Assembly: GCA_016124195.1 (NCBI GenBank)
Contig: WGOE01000001.1
Coordinates: 186,001-250,000, forward strand
Direction of reading: 5' to 3'
Source of the DNA: a bacterium
GTDB lineage: Bacteria; Pseudomonadota; Alphaproteobacteria; Rhodobacterales; Rhodobacteraceae
DNA: 64,000 nt
In this document: piece after piece, positions 29,072 to 39,569 of the stretch
How positions within the stretch are numbered: position 1 is the stretch's first letter
How the letters are laid out: the number at the start of each line of letters is the position of its first letter
Translations under genes and position numbers: made by a program
Notes under the pieces: model-generated
Told to the model about the DNA's origin: nothing
The model's input: only the letters and a program-made list of their open reading frames with translations
The model's database searches: none

Positions 29072-31555
29072 TCAGTCGGGCAGATACTGCCGGCTCCAGC
29101 TTTCGCTGAGGATGCCCTGGCGGATCAGGGCGTCGATCTCGGCCGCGCCATAGCCAAGCCCGTGCAGAACCGCACGGGTAGAGGTGCCATATTTCTCGGC
29201 GGACGGCAGCCGGTACACGCGGCCGAGGTCCGGGCGCACGGCATTCGGGTCAAGCTGTGTCACCACATGGCCGCTGGGATGATCGTCGAACCGCGTGAAG
29301 GCATAGCTGCCGGCATGGCGCGGGGCCTCTGCCGCTGACACGGTGGCGGCCCGGATTTCTTCTAGACTGCCGCAGATCGCCATGCCGATATCGGCCTGCA
29401 GCAAGCGCCTTTGCCATTCGGCGGCCGAAGCACCGGCAAAGGCGCGCGCCAGAACAGCCTCGCGCGCATCGACCGGCGCGGCCTGCACGGCCTCAAGCCC
29501 AGCCACGCGGGCAAAACGGGGAAGATCCGCAGCGCGCGCCGCCAGCATGATCCAGCGATCGGCGGTCCGGTACAGATGGTTGAGCGCATCGCTTCCCATC
29601 GCATCCGGTCCCGCGGCCTCGTCGAACGGCGCCCTGCCGATGTAATCGTGACAGAAGGGGATCTGCGCCAGGCCGCTGAGAGCGGAAAGCGAAGTGCGTG
29701 GCCGACCGATCCGACCGGTGCGGTATTTCTGGAACAGCGCCGCGCCCACGCCCAGGGCCGCGCCAAAGCCGCACATCACGTCGATCGTGCCGACATGGGC
29801 GTGCTCTTCCGGCGTCTGCATCGCGCCGCCGAACCGCAGCATGATGCCGGTCGCGGCCTGTACCAGATCGTCATAGCCCAGATAATCGCTGCGCGGACCG
29901 GGCCGGACGCCGCCAAAGCAGTCCAGTTGGCAGAAGATCGCCTTCGGGTTCAGCGCCTGCAGCGCGGCCGAATCCAGACCCAGGGCTGCTACCTGCCGGT
30001 CGGTGGCATTCCAGACCACTACATCGACCGACTTGACCAGCGCCTCGAACACTTCGCGACCCGCGGTGATATCCAGCAGGATCGACCGCTTGCCCCGCAT
30101 GTGGGTCATGCCGAAGATCACAGTATTCCAGCAATCGTAAAGCGGCGTGGCGGGGTCAAGCTTGATCACCTCGGCCCCGAACCGCGCAAGATAGGCAACC
30201 GAGTGCGGCCCGGCGATCACGTTGCACAGGTCAAGCACGCGCACCCCGTCCAGCCAACCCCGCGCCGGCCCTTCAACCTGAGCACGCGACACATGCACGG
30301 CCTTCAGCGCGGTCAAAGCCTCGGCAGCCTCCACCGCACGCCGGGGCGCCGGGCGCAGCATCGCCTCACCGCTTTCGGCAAGCCAGGCCATCGGGCCGGG
30401 CTGGATCATCCGACCAAGGACCGGGTCGTCGACCTCGATCATCAGGCCTGCCGTCTCGGCGTGATCGTCGCTGATCCATTCCGACAGCCAGCGCTGCGGC
30501 GCGCCGGGGAAGCGCCCCTTGCCAAAGACGCGCTCCCACTCCTTGGCGGTGCGGGTCAGGAAAACCGCCTTCATGCGGGCGCTGATCTTGTCGGCCCAGG
30601 CCTTGGGCAAGGGATAGACGCCAAGCGAGACATCCGAGGTCCATTCCGAAGCCGGCAGATAGGTGTCCGGCTCTTCGCGCAGGCCCTCGGCCACGAGGTC
30701 GTCATAGATACCCAGCGTCTGCAGACAGCGCTTGGCATGATGGCGGTGGCTGGGGCAGACCACGTAGAACATCCGCCCGTCCCGGCAAAGATAGCTGCGA
30801 TAGAAGGGGTCAAGAAAATCCTGCAAGGCGGCGTAAGACACGTCCATCGGCAGCCCCTCGGCGCGGCGGCGCTCGATCTCGCGCTCGCGCTGGGTCTGAT
30901 AGCGCAATGGGTAATCCTCGATCAGGAGCGAATTATAGGTCAACCCTTCAAGAAGGGCGCTGGCCAGCGGCACCTCGATCCGGTCGCCAAGCCCGGTCAT
31001 CTCGCGCGCCTGCAAGGCCAGAACGCAAGCCGATGCCGCCAGCATCGTGCCATAGGCCGAGGCGAGCGGCAGCGGCGAATAGCACGGGTTCTTTCCCATC
31101 AGCACCCGGTTCAACCCCATGTCGGTAAAGACGCCCGAGGCCGCCGCGATCACGCCTTCGAAGGCCCGCCACTCACGGCGCAGCGCGTCGTCCGAGGCAA
31201 AGCCTGGGATCGAGACGGTGATCAGATCGGGCCTCGCCTTGCGCAGCTCTGCCGGATCAAGCCCCAGCCGCGCCATGACACCCGGCCGGAAATTCTCCAC
31301 CAGGATATCAGCCTCGGCGATCAAGGCCCGCGCCTGCGCCAGCCCCTCGGCGGTCTTAAGATCCAGCGTCACGCACAGCTTGTTGCGCATCAGGACCGCA
31401 TTGGCCGGGCTGTCCCACATCGGTCCGCCGGGCGGGTCCACGTGGACAACCGTGGCGCCGAGGTCGCCAAGGATCATCGCCACGGCCGGGCCTGCGATGT
31501 ATTGGCCGAAATCCACGACCGTGATGCCCGAAAGCGGAAGCGAAGTGCGGTCCAT
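29072..31555 (-). CDS. Two-domain fused CaiB/BaiF family III CoA transferase
   Basis: Two homologous halves: GITVVDFGQYIAGPAVAMILGDLGATVVHVDPP and GVRVLDLCNVIAGPHSVAYLARFGAEVIKLDP. Confidence 0.9.
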   Translation of the reverse strand: MDRTSLPLSGITVVDFGQYIAGPAVAMILGDLGATVVHVDPPGGPMWDSPANAVLMRNKLCVTLDLKTAEGLAQARALIAEADILVENFRPGVMARLGLDPAELRKARPDLITVSIPGFASDDALRREWRAFEGVIAAASGVFTDMGLNRVLMGKNPCYSPLPLASAYGTMLAASACVLALQAREMTGLGDRIEVPLASALLEGLTYNSLLIEDYPLRYQTQREREIERRRAEGLPMDVSYAALQDFLDPFYRSYLCRDGRMFYVVCPSHRHHAKRCLQTLGIYDDLVAEGLREEPDTYLPASEWTSDVSLGVYPLPKAWADKISARMKAVFLTRTAKEWERVFGKGRFPGAPQRWLSEWISDDHAETAGLMIEVDDPVLGRMIQPGPMAWLAESGEAMLRPAPRRAVEAAEALTALKAVHVSRAQVEGPARGWLDGVRVLDLCNVIAGPHSVAYLARFGAEVIKLDPATPLYDCWNTVIFGMTHMRGKRSILLDITAGREVFEALVKSVDVVVWNATDRQVAALGLDSAALQALNPKAIFCQLDCFGGVRPGPRSDYLGYDDLVQAATGIMLRFGGAMQTPEEHAHVGTIDVMCGFGAALGVGAALFQKYRTGRIGRPRTSLSALSGLAQIPFCHDYIGRAPFDEAAGPDAMGSDALNHLYRTADRWIMLAARAADLPRFARVAGLEAVQAAPVDAREAVLARAFAGASAAEWQRRLLQADIGMAICGSLEEIRAATVSAAEAPRHAGSYAFTRFDDHPSGHVVTQLDPNAVRPDLGRVYRLPSAEKYGTSTRAVLHGLGYGAAEIDALIRQGILSESWSRQYLPD

Positions 31556-31579
31556 GTGTCGCGTCTATTCCAAGTTGGT

Positions 31580-33250
31580 TCAGGTGCGGGCGTCCGCAAG
31601 GATCAGCCGCGCGGCTTTTTCAGCGATCATCAGCGTGGGCGCATTGGTGTTGCCACTGGTGAGCACGGGCATGATCCCCGCATCGACCACGCGCAGGCCG
31701 GTCACGCCGCGCAGGCGCAGGCGGCTGTCGACCACCGCCATCGGGTCATCGTCCCGCCCCATCTTGGTCGTGCCGACCGGGTGAAAGATTGTGGTGGCGA
31801 TATCGCCGGCGAGCTTGGCCAGATCCTCGTCGCTCTGGAATTCCACGCCCGGTTTCCATTCCTCTGGCTTGTAGGGCGCCAGCGCCGGCTGCGCCACGAT
31901 GCGGCGGATCTGCCGGATGCTGTCGGCGGCGATCTTGCGGTCCTCTTCCGTGGTCAGGTAGTTCGGCGCGATGGCCGGCGCGTCGGCGACATGGGCCGAG
32001 CGTATCCGCACGTGACCCCGGCTGGTCGGGTTGAGGTTGCAGACGCTGGCCGTGATGGCCGGGATGCGGTGCAATGGCTCGCCAAAGGCGCCGAGGCTCA
32101 GCGGCTGCACGTGGTATTCCAGATTGGCATGAGGCCGCGACGGGTCCGACCGCGTGAAGGCGCCCAGTTGGCTGGGCGACATGCTCATCGGACCGCTGCG
32201 GCGCAGCGCATATTCCAACCCGATCATCGCCTTGCCAATCAGCGAATTCGCCATGGTGTTCAGCGTTTTGGCGCCCGTCACCTTGAAGACCGCGCGAATC
32301 TGCAGATGGTCCTGAAGGTTCTCTCCGACGCCGGGCAGGTCCTGCACCACCGCGATGCCATGCTCGCGCAACAGGGCCCCCGGACCGATCCCCGAAAGCT
32401 GCAGGATCTGCGGCGACCCGATGGCGCCCGCCGAAAGGATCACCTCGCGCGCGGCCAAAGCCGTCTGAACCTGCCCCTTGCGCCGCACCCTCACGCCAGA
32501 GCAGCGCGGCTGACCCTGCGGGCCTTGGGTGAACAGCAGCTTTTCAGCCTGCGCCTCGGTCCAGATCGTCAGGTTGGCGCGCCCCTTGGCCGGACGCAGA
32601 AAGGCTTTTGAGGTGTTCCAGCGCCAGCCTGACCGCTGGTTCACCTCGAAATAGCCCACGCCCTCGTTGTCGCCCGTGTTGAAATCGTCACTGCGCGGCA
32701 CGCCGGCCTCGACCGCCGCGCTGGCAAAACTGTCGAGGATATCCCAGCGCAGCCGCTGCTTTTCGATCCGCCATTCGCCGCCATGGCCGTGCAGATCGGA
32801 AAATCGCCCGTTGTGGCCTGACACCGGATCGGCCCCGCCGTCCAGCCGGTGATGATCCTCATGCGCCTTGAAATCGGGCAGGACATTGGCCCAGGACCAG
32901 GCGTCATCGCCGGTCAGGGCGGCCCAGCCGTCATAGTCGCGGGCCTGGCCGCGCATGTAGATCATGCCGTTGATCGACGAACAGCCACCCAGCGTCTTGC
33001 CGCGCGGATAGCGCAGCGCGCGGCCATTCAGCCCGGGCTCGGGTTCGGTGAAATACATCCAGTCGGTCCGCGGATTGCCGATGCAATACAGATAGCCGAC
33101 TGGAATATGGATCCAGGGGTAGGTGTCGGGCTTGCCCGCCTCCAAAAGCAGGACCCGGTTCGCCGGGTCCGTGCTGAGCCGGTTGGCCAGAAGACAGCCG
33201 GCCGACCCGGCGCCGATCACGATATAGTCGAACTCAGCAGCTTGAGGCAT
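31580..33250 (-). CDS. GMC-family oxidoreductase, choline/alcohol dehydrogenase-like
   Basis: FAD motif [51 protein letters not shown] near C-terminus. Confidence 0.93.
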   Translation of the reverse strand: MPQAAEFDYIVIGAGSAGCLLANRLSTDPANRVLLLEAGKPDTYPWIHIPVGYLYCIGNPRTDWMYFTEPEPGLNGRALRYPRGKTLGGCSSINGMIYMRGQARDYDGWAALTGDDAWSWANVLPDFKAHEDHHRLDGGADPVSGHNGRFSDLHGHGGEWRIEKQRLRWDILDSFASAAVEAGVPRSDDFNTGDNEGVGYFEVNQRSGWRWNTSKAFLRPAKGRANLTIWTEAQAEKLLFTQGPQGQPRCSGVRVRRKGQVQTALAAREVILSAGAIGSPQILQLSGIGPGALLREHGIAVVQDLPGVGENLQDHLQIRAVFKVTGAKTLNTMANSLIGKAMIGLEYALRRSGPMSMSPSQLGAFTRSDPSRPHANLEYHVQPLSLGAFGEPLHRIPAITASVCNLNPTSRGHVRIRSAHVADAPAIAPNYLTTEEDRKIAADSIRQIRRIVAQPALAPYKPEEWKPGVEFQSDEDLAKLAGDIATTIFHPVGTTKMGRDDDPMAVVDSRLRLRGVTGLRVVDAGIMPVLTSGNTNAPTLMIAEKAARLILADART

Positions 33251-33376
33251 GGGTGGCTTTCCGGCGCAAGGGCCAAGTGACCTGTCCTGACCCATGGTTT
33301 GCCTGAATTCGCCCCCCTGCAACAGACCGAAAAGTTTCATTGACCCATCAAAAATTTCGATGACATATCAGATGCC

Positions 33377-34285
33377 ATGCCGACGCACGATCTTCCCCCT
33401 CTCAAGGCCCTGCGCGCCTTTGACGCCTGCATCCGGTTGGGCAGCTTTACCCGGGCGGCGGCGGAGCTGAACGTGGGTCAGCCCGCGATCAGCCATCAGA
33501 TTCAGGCGCTGGAACGCGATCTGGGTCTGGTCCTCTTCGAACGCCGCGGGGCGCAGGCCCTGGCCACCGATCAGGCCGTGGCCTATCATCGCAGCATCGC
33601 CGCCGCCTTCGACGACATGGCGCGCGCCACCCTTGCGCTGCGGCGCAGCGCACGTCCGCCAGGGCTGACCTTGGCCACTTATCCCGGCATCGCAATGTTC
33701 TGGCTGATGCCGCGGCTCGACCTGCTGCGTCAGACAGCTCCCGGTCTGGCCGTACGCGTCACCACGGCCGAGCGGGACCGCGACATGCAGATCGACACGG
33801 TCGATTGCGCCATCCTGTTCGGCGATGGCAACTGGCCGGGTTTCGAAAGTCGTCTTCTGATGCGCGAGGCGGTGGTGCCGGTCGCTGCCCCCGCCGTCGC
33901 CACTCGTCTGGCCGGCTGGTCGCGCCGGGACCTGCTGGAGAACGGCCCGCTGATCCACCTGGAGGACAACGACGCGCGCTGGTTCACCTGGCGTGACTGG
34001 CACCGAGAGCGCGCGCCCGATGCCGCCCGGATCGCCCCGGGCGTGCAGGTCACCAATCATGGCATCGCCCTGCATCAGACCCTGATGGGCCAGGGCGTCT
34101 CGCTGGGGTGGCGCGGCGTGATCGACGATCTGGTCGAAAACCGCCTGCTGACCGCGCTGGACATCGAGCCCCTGGTGTCAGAGCGCGGCTATCATCTTGT
34201 CACCTCGGCCGCTTTCCTGAAATCAGACACTGGTCGCCAGCTGCAAATGGCCCTCAACCCGCGGCCCGCGCCAGCCGCGCCTTGA
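33377..34285 (+). CDS. LysR-family transcriptional regulator (GcvA-like)
   Basis: LPPLKALRAFDACIRLGSFTRAAAELNVGQPAISHQIQALERDLGLVLFER; divergent from the GMC gene. Confidence 0.93.
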   Translation: MPTHDLPPLKALRAFDACIRLGSFTRAAAELNVGQPAISHQIQALERDLGLVLFERRGAQALATDQAVAYHRSIAAAFDDMARATLALRRSARPPGLTLATYPGIAMFWLMPRLDLLRQTAPGLAVRVTTAERDRDMQIDTVDCAILFGDGNWPGFESRLLMREAVVPVAAPAVATRLAGWSRRDLLENGPLIHLEDNDARWFTWRDWHRERAPDAARIAPGVQVTNHGIALHQTLMGQGVSLGWRGVIDDLVENRLLTALDIEPLVSERGYHLVTSAAFLKSDTGRQLQMALNPRPAPAAP

Positions 34286-35162
34286 GCCGCGGGCCGGCAA
34301 AATCCAGAAAGGCGCGCAGCTTCAAAGGCATGACACCCTGACCGTCGTAAAGCAGACTGACCGGGATCGCCGGCGGCTCCCAGGGTTTGAGGACGGTGTG
34401 CAGCTCTCCGGCAGCCAGCGCGCCGGCAACCTGATAAGACAGCACCCGGGTGACCCCGATGCCCGCGACGGCGGCGTCGATGGCGGCCTCTGCCGTCGAG
34501 ACGAAGAGCCGCGGCCGCACTGTCACGACGTGGTCCGGCCCGGAGGCACCGAATGTCCACCGCTCGGCCGGACCAAGCCCTGTGAAGCTGATGCAGGCGT
34601 GGCGGGCCAGATCCTCAGGTTCCAGCGGTGCGCCCCTGTCCGCAATATAGGCCGGACTGGCACAGGCGACCCGCCGCACCGCGCCAAGCCGTACCACGCG
34701 CAGACTGCTGTCGGGCAATGCGCCGATCCGGATTGCCACGTCGACATGGTCGTCCTGCAGATGCAACAACCGATCGGCCAATGACAGCCGGAAATCAATG
34801 TCCGGATAGGCGCGCAGGAATTCGGTGACCACGGGCAGAACATGCAGGCGGCCGAACACCATGGGCGCTGTGACGGTCAATTCGCCTCGCGCAGCGCTAT
34901 AGGCGCCGCCAGCCGCCTCTTCCGCCTCGGTCACCTGCGCGAGGATGCGCTTGCAGGCCGCAACATAGGCCCCGCCAGCCTCCGTCAAAGAGACGCTGCG
35001 GTTCGACCGCAGCAACAGACGTGCGCCCAGATGTGTCTCTAACTCTGCTATTCTGCGGCTGACCGTGGTCAGGGGCAGGCCCAGCTTGCGCCCGGCAGCC
35101 GACAGGCTGCCCGCCTCGACCACCTGCAACAGCACCTCCATGGCCTCCAGCCGGTCCACCAC
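34254..35162 (-). CDS. LysR-family transcriptional regulator
   Basis: MEVLLQVVEAGSLSAAGRKLGLPLTTVSRRIAELETHLGARLLLRSNR; divergent from the AhpD-like gene. Confidence 0.93.
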   Translation of the reverse strand: MVDRLEAMEVLLQVVEAGSLSAAGRKLGLPLTTVSRRIAELETHLGARLLLRSNRSVSLTEAGGAYVAACKRILAQVTEAEEAAGGAYSAARGELTVTAPMVFGRLHVLPVVTEFLRAYPDIDFRLSLADRLLHLQDDHVDVAIRIGALPDSSLRVVRLGAVRRVACASPAYIADRGAPLEPEDLARHACISFTGLGPAERWTFGASGPDHVVTVRPRLFVSTAEAAIDAAVAGIGVTRVLSYQVAGALAAGELHTVLKPWEPPAIPVSLLYDGQGVMPLKLRAFLDFAGPRLKARLARAAG

Positions 35163-35280
35163 CTCTTCCTTCCATATTCTGGAAATCCGCCTGCCGATCT
35201 TGCGGAATATTCAACAGAAATGAAAGGTCCTATCTGTCTGGCATCGGGCCACGACGGCCCGCCCACCTCAGGAGAGAGAC

Positions 35281-35829
35281 ATGTCCCGCATCGCAACCCC
35301 CGCCACCATCGCCGAGGCCCCCGCCGCTGCCCAACCCCTGCTGGAGACGGTCAGGAAGCAACTCGGCTCTGCCCCCAACCTGTTCCGCGTCGTGGCCAAC
35401 AGCCCGGCCGGGCTGGAAGGATATCTGGGCCTGAGCACCGCACTTGCCAAAGGCACTCTGCCGGCTGCCACTCGCGAACGCATCGCCCTTGCGGTGGCCG
35501 AGATCAACGGCTGCGCCTATTGCCTGTCTGCCCACAGTTTTCTGGCCAAGAACCTGGCCAAGCTGGACGAAGCCGAGATCGTGGCGAACCGGCGCGGCCA
35601 TTCCGGCGATCCCAAGGCTGAAGCCGCCGTCCGATTTGCCGTCCGTGTGGTCGAGGCCCGCGGTCATGTCAGCGATGACGATCTGCGCGCGGTGAAACTT
35701 GCCGGCTACGATGACGGCCAAGTGGTGGAGATCGTGCTGCATGTGGCACTGAACACGCTGACCAACTATGTCAACGAAGTGGCGCAGACCGTGGTAGACT
35801 TCCCGATGGCCAAGACGTTGGCCGCCTGA
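35281..35829 (+). CDS. Carboxymuconolactone decarboxylase/AhpD-family peroxidase-related protein
   Basis: [35 protein letters not shown] (CxxC-H motif). Confidence 0.9.
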   Translation: MSRIATPATIAEAPAAAQPLLETVRKQLGSAPNLFRVVANSPAGLEGYLGLSTALAKGTLPAATRERIALAVAEINGCAYCLSAHSFLAKNLAKLDEAEIVANRRGHSGDPKAEAAVRFAVRVVEARGHVSDDDLRAVKLAGYDDGQVVEIVLHVALNTLTNYVNEVAQTVVDFPMAKTLAA

Positions 35830-35884
35830 TTGCGTCTCTGACGCTGCCCGAACCGGTCGGCGTCCCATCCTGCAGGAGCCCCCA

Positions 35885-36349
35885 ATGTCCCGCCCGCCCT
35901 TCCCTCCCTTCACCTCGGTGACCGCCGCCCAAAAGGCCCGCATGGCCGAGGACGCCTGGAATTCTCGCGACCCGGCCCGCGTGGCGCTGGCCTATACGCC
36001 CGACAGCCGCTGGCGCAACCGTTCGGAATTCCTGACCGGCCGCGCCGAGATCGAAGCCTTTCTGACGCGCAAATGGGCCAAAGAGCAGGATTACCGCCTG
36101 ATCAAAGAGGTCTGGGCCTTTGACGGCGCCCGTATCGCAGTGCGTTTTGCCTATGAATGGCACGACGCTTCCGGCCAGTGGTTTCGCAGCTACGGCAATG
36201 AGAACTGGGAGTTCGACGCCGAAGGCCTGATGGCACACCGTCATGCCTCGATCAACGATATGCCGATTGCCGAGGCGGACCGCAAGTTCCTGTGGCCGCT
36301 TGGGCGCAGGCCGGATGATCATCCGGGCCTCAGCGATTTGGGTCTCTGA
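35885..36349 (+). CDS. DUF1348/SnoaL-NTF2-like family protein
   Basis: [74 protein letters not shown]. Confidence 0.88.
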   Translation: MSRPPFPPFTSVTAAQKARMAEDAWNSRDPARVALAYTPDSRWRNRSEFLTGRAEIEAFLTRKWAKEQDYRLIKEVWAFDGARIAVRFAYEWHDASGQWFRSYGNENWEFDAEGLMAHRHASINDMPIAEADRKFLWPLGRRPDDHPGLSDLGL

Positions 36350-36350
36350 C

Positions 36351-36965
36351 ATGGCCTTTTCCAGCGACATCGCCTTCACCCCGACGGTCAAGGCCATCCA
36401 AAGCCGCAAGGGCTCGCGCGCGGCCTATGCGCGGCAGGAGGCCTCGGGCAGCTGGCAAACCGAAATCACTCCGGACTTTGCAGCCTTCATAACCGCGCAG
36501 ACCAGCGTCTTTCTGGCGACGGCCAATGCCGATGGTCAGCCCTATATCCAGCACCGAGGCGGTCCGGCGGGGTTCCTGCATGTGCCGGACCCGCACACCA
36601 TCGCCTTTGCCGATTTCGCCGGTTACCGGCAGTTCATCACCTCGGGCAACCTGGCCGACAATCCCAAGGCCTATCTGTTCCTGATCGACTATGCCCGGCG
36701 GCAGAGGGTCAAGATCTGGGGCAGCGCGCGGGTGGTCGAAGATGCCGCCCTCGTCGCGGACCTGATGCCCGAAGGCTACAGGGCGCGGGCCGACCAGGCG
36801 ATCCTGTTCACGGTCGAGGCCTGGGATGCCAACTGCCCGCAACATATTCCGCAGCGCTTTGACGCGGCGGATGTCGAGCGCGCCCTGTCCGAACGTGACG
36901 CCCGCATTACGGCACTTCAGGCGGAACTGGCCGGCCTCAGATCCGGGCAGGCGCGACCGGGCTAA
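36351..36965 (+). CDS. Pyridoxamine 5'-phosphate oxidase-family (FMN-binding split barrel) protein
   Basis: FLATANADGQPYIQHRGGPAGFLHVPDPHTIAFADFAGYRQFITSGNLADNPKAYLFLIDY. Confidence 0.88.
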   Translation: MAFSSDIAFTPTVKAIQSRKGSRAAYARQEASGSWQTEITPDFAAFITAQTSVFLATANADGQPYIQHRGGPAGFLHVPDPHTIAFADFAGYRQFITSGNLADNPKAYLFLIDYARRQRVKIWGSARVVEDAALVADLMPEGYRARADQAILFTVEAWDANCPQHIPQRFDAADVERALSERDARITALQAELAGLRSGQARPG

Positions 36966-37070
36966 CCCTGGTCTGTTACGTTACCAACATTGCGAAAACC
37001 GGGAAAATTTGAACGTTGGCAGCCGAGGGTCACGGCCCAGGCAGCGATGCGGGATGGGCCCTTGCGAACC

Positions 37071-37131
37071 TGATGAGACATCCCATGCGGGCATGGACGG
37101 GCGGGACTCCCTCACACGGCATGTCTCATCA
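37071..37131. promoter_or_regulatory. Inverted repeat TGATGAGACAT-N39-ATGTCTCATCA; candidate operator
   Basis: Perfect 11-bp arms in a roughly 430-bp intergenic region; a third TGTCTCATC at 37290-37298. Confidence 0.5.
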
Positions 37132-37401
37132 AACTCGCACGGCACAAGGCGCCAATGGAGGATCGTCAGGTCCCCGAAGTCGCAGTCCTCGCCTGACAGT
37201 GACGCTGACAGCTACTCAACCCGCAGAGATTGACATTTTGAGGGCGATTTTGCGAAGGACCGGGGCGCGACGGAGGCCCTTTCAGACATTGTCTCATCCC
37301 GCCCACCTCACCTATGTTGAACCATGTCGCCCGGGCCGGTGACGCCGTCCTGCCCTGTCCCTCCGGACGAGGATCCACCAGACCAGCCAAGGAACCACCG
37401 C

Positions 37402-38397
37402 ATGAAGATCTTGCTGAGTGAAGCGCCCGGAGGCCCGCAGGACCTGCGCCTGCGCATGCAGGACGACCCTATGCCCGGCCCGGGCCAGGTGCGACTTCAG
37501 ATGCGCTGCGTCGGCATCAACTTTCCCGACACGCTGATCATCGAGGACCGCTACCAGCTCAAACCCCAGCGGCCCTTCGCGCCGGGGGCAGAGCTGTGCG
37601 GCACGGTCGATATGCTGGGGGAAGGCGTGCAGGATCTGGCCATCGGCGACCGGGTCATGGCGCTGCCGATGTGGGGTGCACTGGCCGAGAAGGTTTGCGT
37701 CGAGGCACGACTGTGTCAACAGGTGCCCGACGAGGTGACCGATGCAGAGGCGGCCTCGCTGCAGGTGACCTATGGCACAGCACTTTACGCGCTGGAGGAG
37801 CGCGGCGCGTTGAAGCCGGGCGAGGCCGTTCTGGTGCTGGGCGCGGCCGGCGGCGTCGGGCTGGCGGCAGTGGAGCTTGCCAAGGTGCTGGGCGCCCGCG
37901 TCGTGGCTGCCGTCAGCGCGCCTGACAAGTTGCAGATGGCCTTGGATCACGGCGCCGATGCCGGTCTTGTCTATGCCAGGGGGCCACTGGACCGCGACGC
38001 GCAAAACGTACTGAACGGCCAGTTGCGCGCGGCGCTTGGGCCGCAGGGCGCCGATATCATCGTCGACAATGTCGGCGGTGATTATGCCGAACCGGCGCTG
38101 CGCTGCATGGGCTGGGGCGGGCGCTTCCTTGTCGTGGGCTTTCCGGCCGGCATTCCCAGAATCGCGGCCAACCTCATTCTTCTGAAATCCTGCGACGTGC
38201 GGGGCATCTTTTGGGGCGCTTCGGTCCAAAGGGACCCGGACGGCCACCGCCGCGCCATGGCCCGCCTGTTGCAGATGTGCGCCGAAGGCCGGATCCGGCC
38301 GCGCATTCACGCCAGCTATCCGCTGGAGCGCGGCGCCGAAGCCATCGCCGCGCTGACCGAGCGCAATGTGATGGGCAAGGTCGTCGTCACGCCCTGA
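37402..38397 (+). CDS. NADPH:quinone oxidoreductase-like zinc-binding dehydrogenase family protein
   Basis: MKILLSEAPGGPQDLRLRMQDDPMPGPGQVRLQMRCVGINFPDTLIIEDRYQ; VLVLGAAGGVGLAAVELAKVLGARVVAAVSAPDKL. Confidence 0.9.
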   Translation: MKILLSEAPGGPQDLRLRMQDDPMPGPGQVRLQMRCVGINFPDTLIIEDRYQLKPQRPFAPGAELCGTVDMLGEGVQDLAIGDRVMALPMWGALAEKVCVEARLCQQVPDEVTDAEAASLQVTYGTALYALEERGALKPGEAVLVLGAAGGVGLAAVELAKVLGARVVAAVSAPDKLQMALDHGADAGLVYARGPLDRDAQNVLNGQLRAALGPQGADIIVDNVGGDYAEPALRCMGWGGRFLVVGFPAGIPRIAANLILLKSCDVRGIFWGASVQRDPDGHRRAMARLLQMCAEGRIRPRIHASYPLERGAEAIAALTERNVMGKVVVTP

Positions 38398-38594
38398 CCC
38401 CGCGCCCGTGCCAGACGGGACCGGCGCGCGCAACAAGATTGCGCAGCAGCGCCCCCGCACGCACAAGGTGCAAAAGATAGGCGTCCCAAATCCCTGCGCA
38501 TTTAATTCTCAGTGAACGATTGACACGTTGGGTAAACAAAACGCAGACTTTTTGTGCGGGTCCGCCCGTCAAGAATCCAACAGGAAAATGGGGG

Positions 38595-39569
38595 ATGAAA
38601 ATGATAAATACCAAGACATACAGATCCGCCGCGTTCGGGGCCGCCATTCTGGGCGCCATGACCCTGGGCTCCGGTGCCGCCCTTGCCGCCGATTCGACCG
38701 ACCCGGTCAAGATTGCCTTGTTCGACTGGACCAGCGTGAACATCAACGCCAAGATTCTGGGCGGCGTTCTGGAAAAGCTGGGCGACAATGTCGAATATCC
38801 GACCGGGGATTATCTTTCCAGCCTGACCACCAGCCTGACCAATGGCGATGCCGATGTCGGCATGGAATATTGGGACACCACCGCGGGCGAGGCGATGAAG
38901 GCGTCTGACGCCACGGGCCAGACCGAGCGGCTGGGCGAACTGGGCCCTGCCGCGAAGGAGGAATGGTGGTATCCGATGTACATGAAGGAGAAATGCCCGG
39001 GCCTTCCCGATTGGCATGCCCTTCTGGATGCCAAATGCGCGGCGGCCTTCTCGACTGCAGAAACCGCGCCGAATGGCCGCTATCTGGGCGGGCCCGTCAC
39101 TTGGGAAGGCTTTGACGACGAACGCGTGAAAGCCTTGAAACTGCCCTTTACCGTCATTCACGCCGGCACCGATGCCGCCATGTTCGCCGAGCTTGACTCC
39201 GCCTATCAGCGCAAGGCGCCGATCATGCTGTGGATCTATTCGCCGCATTGGGCCCCTGCCAAATACGAAGGCGAATGGGTGCAGTTCCCGGAATATGAGC
39301 CGGCCTGCTACACCGATCCGAAGTGGGGCACCAATCCCGACCTCGCCTATGACTGCGGCAAGCCGCATGGCAAGATCTGGAAATACGCCTGGGCCGGCAT
39401 GAAGGACAAATGGCCGCTCGCCTACAAGGTCGCCAAAGCCTACCACATCGAAACCGCCGATCTGAACAAGATGTCGGGCGAGGTCGATCTGGACGGCAAG
39501 AGCATCGAAGACGTGGCTGCCGAGTGGATCGCCAACAACGAGGCCACCTGGCAGGCCTGGGCGAAATAA
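38595..39569 (+). CDS. Glycine betaine/proline-type ABC transporter substrate-binding protein (ProX-like)
   Basis: Signal peptide; VKIALFDWTSVNINAKILGGVLEKLGDNVEYPTGDY, GDADVGMEYWDTT. Confidence 0.9.
   Translation: MKMINTKTYRSAAFGAAILGAMTLGSGAALAADSTDPVKIALFDWTSVNINAKILGGVLEKLGDNVEYPTGDYLSSLTTSLTNGDADVGMEYWDTTAGEAMKASDATGQTERLGELGPAAKEEWWYPMYMKEKCPGLPDWHALLDAKCAAAFSTAETAPNGRYLGGPVTWEGFDDERVKALKLPFTVIHAGTDAAMFAELDSAYQRKAPIMLWIYSPHWAPAKYEGEWVQFPEYEPACYTDPKWGTNPDLAYDCGKPHGKIWKYAWAGMKDKWPLAYKVAKAYHIETADLNKMSGEVDLDGKSIEDVAAEWIANNEATWQAWAK

Noticed and set aside
29411-32611. 1066-aa plus-strand ORF
   Set aside because: Antisense to the CoA transferase and GMC genes, which have clear family motifs on the minus strand
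33346-33360. ATCAAAAATTTCGAT near-palindrome between divergent GMC and LysR genes
   Set aside because: Plausible LysR site but imperfect and in an AT-rich patch; insufficient support alone
38520-38548. TTGACA at 38520 as a sigma-70 promoter for the betaine transporter
   Set aside because: -35 matches well but no convincing -10 at 16-18 nt spacing; left unannotated
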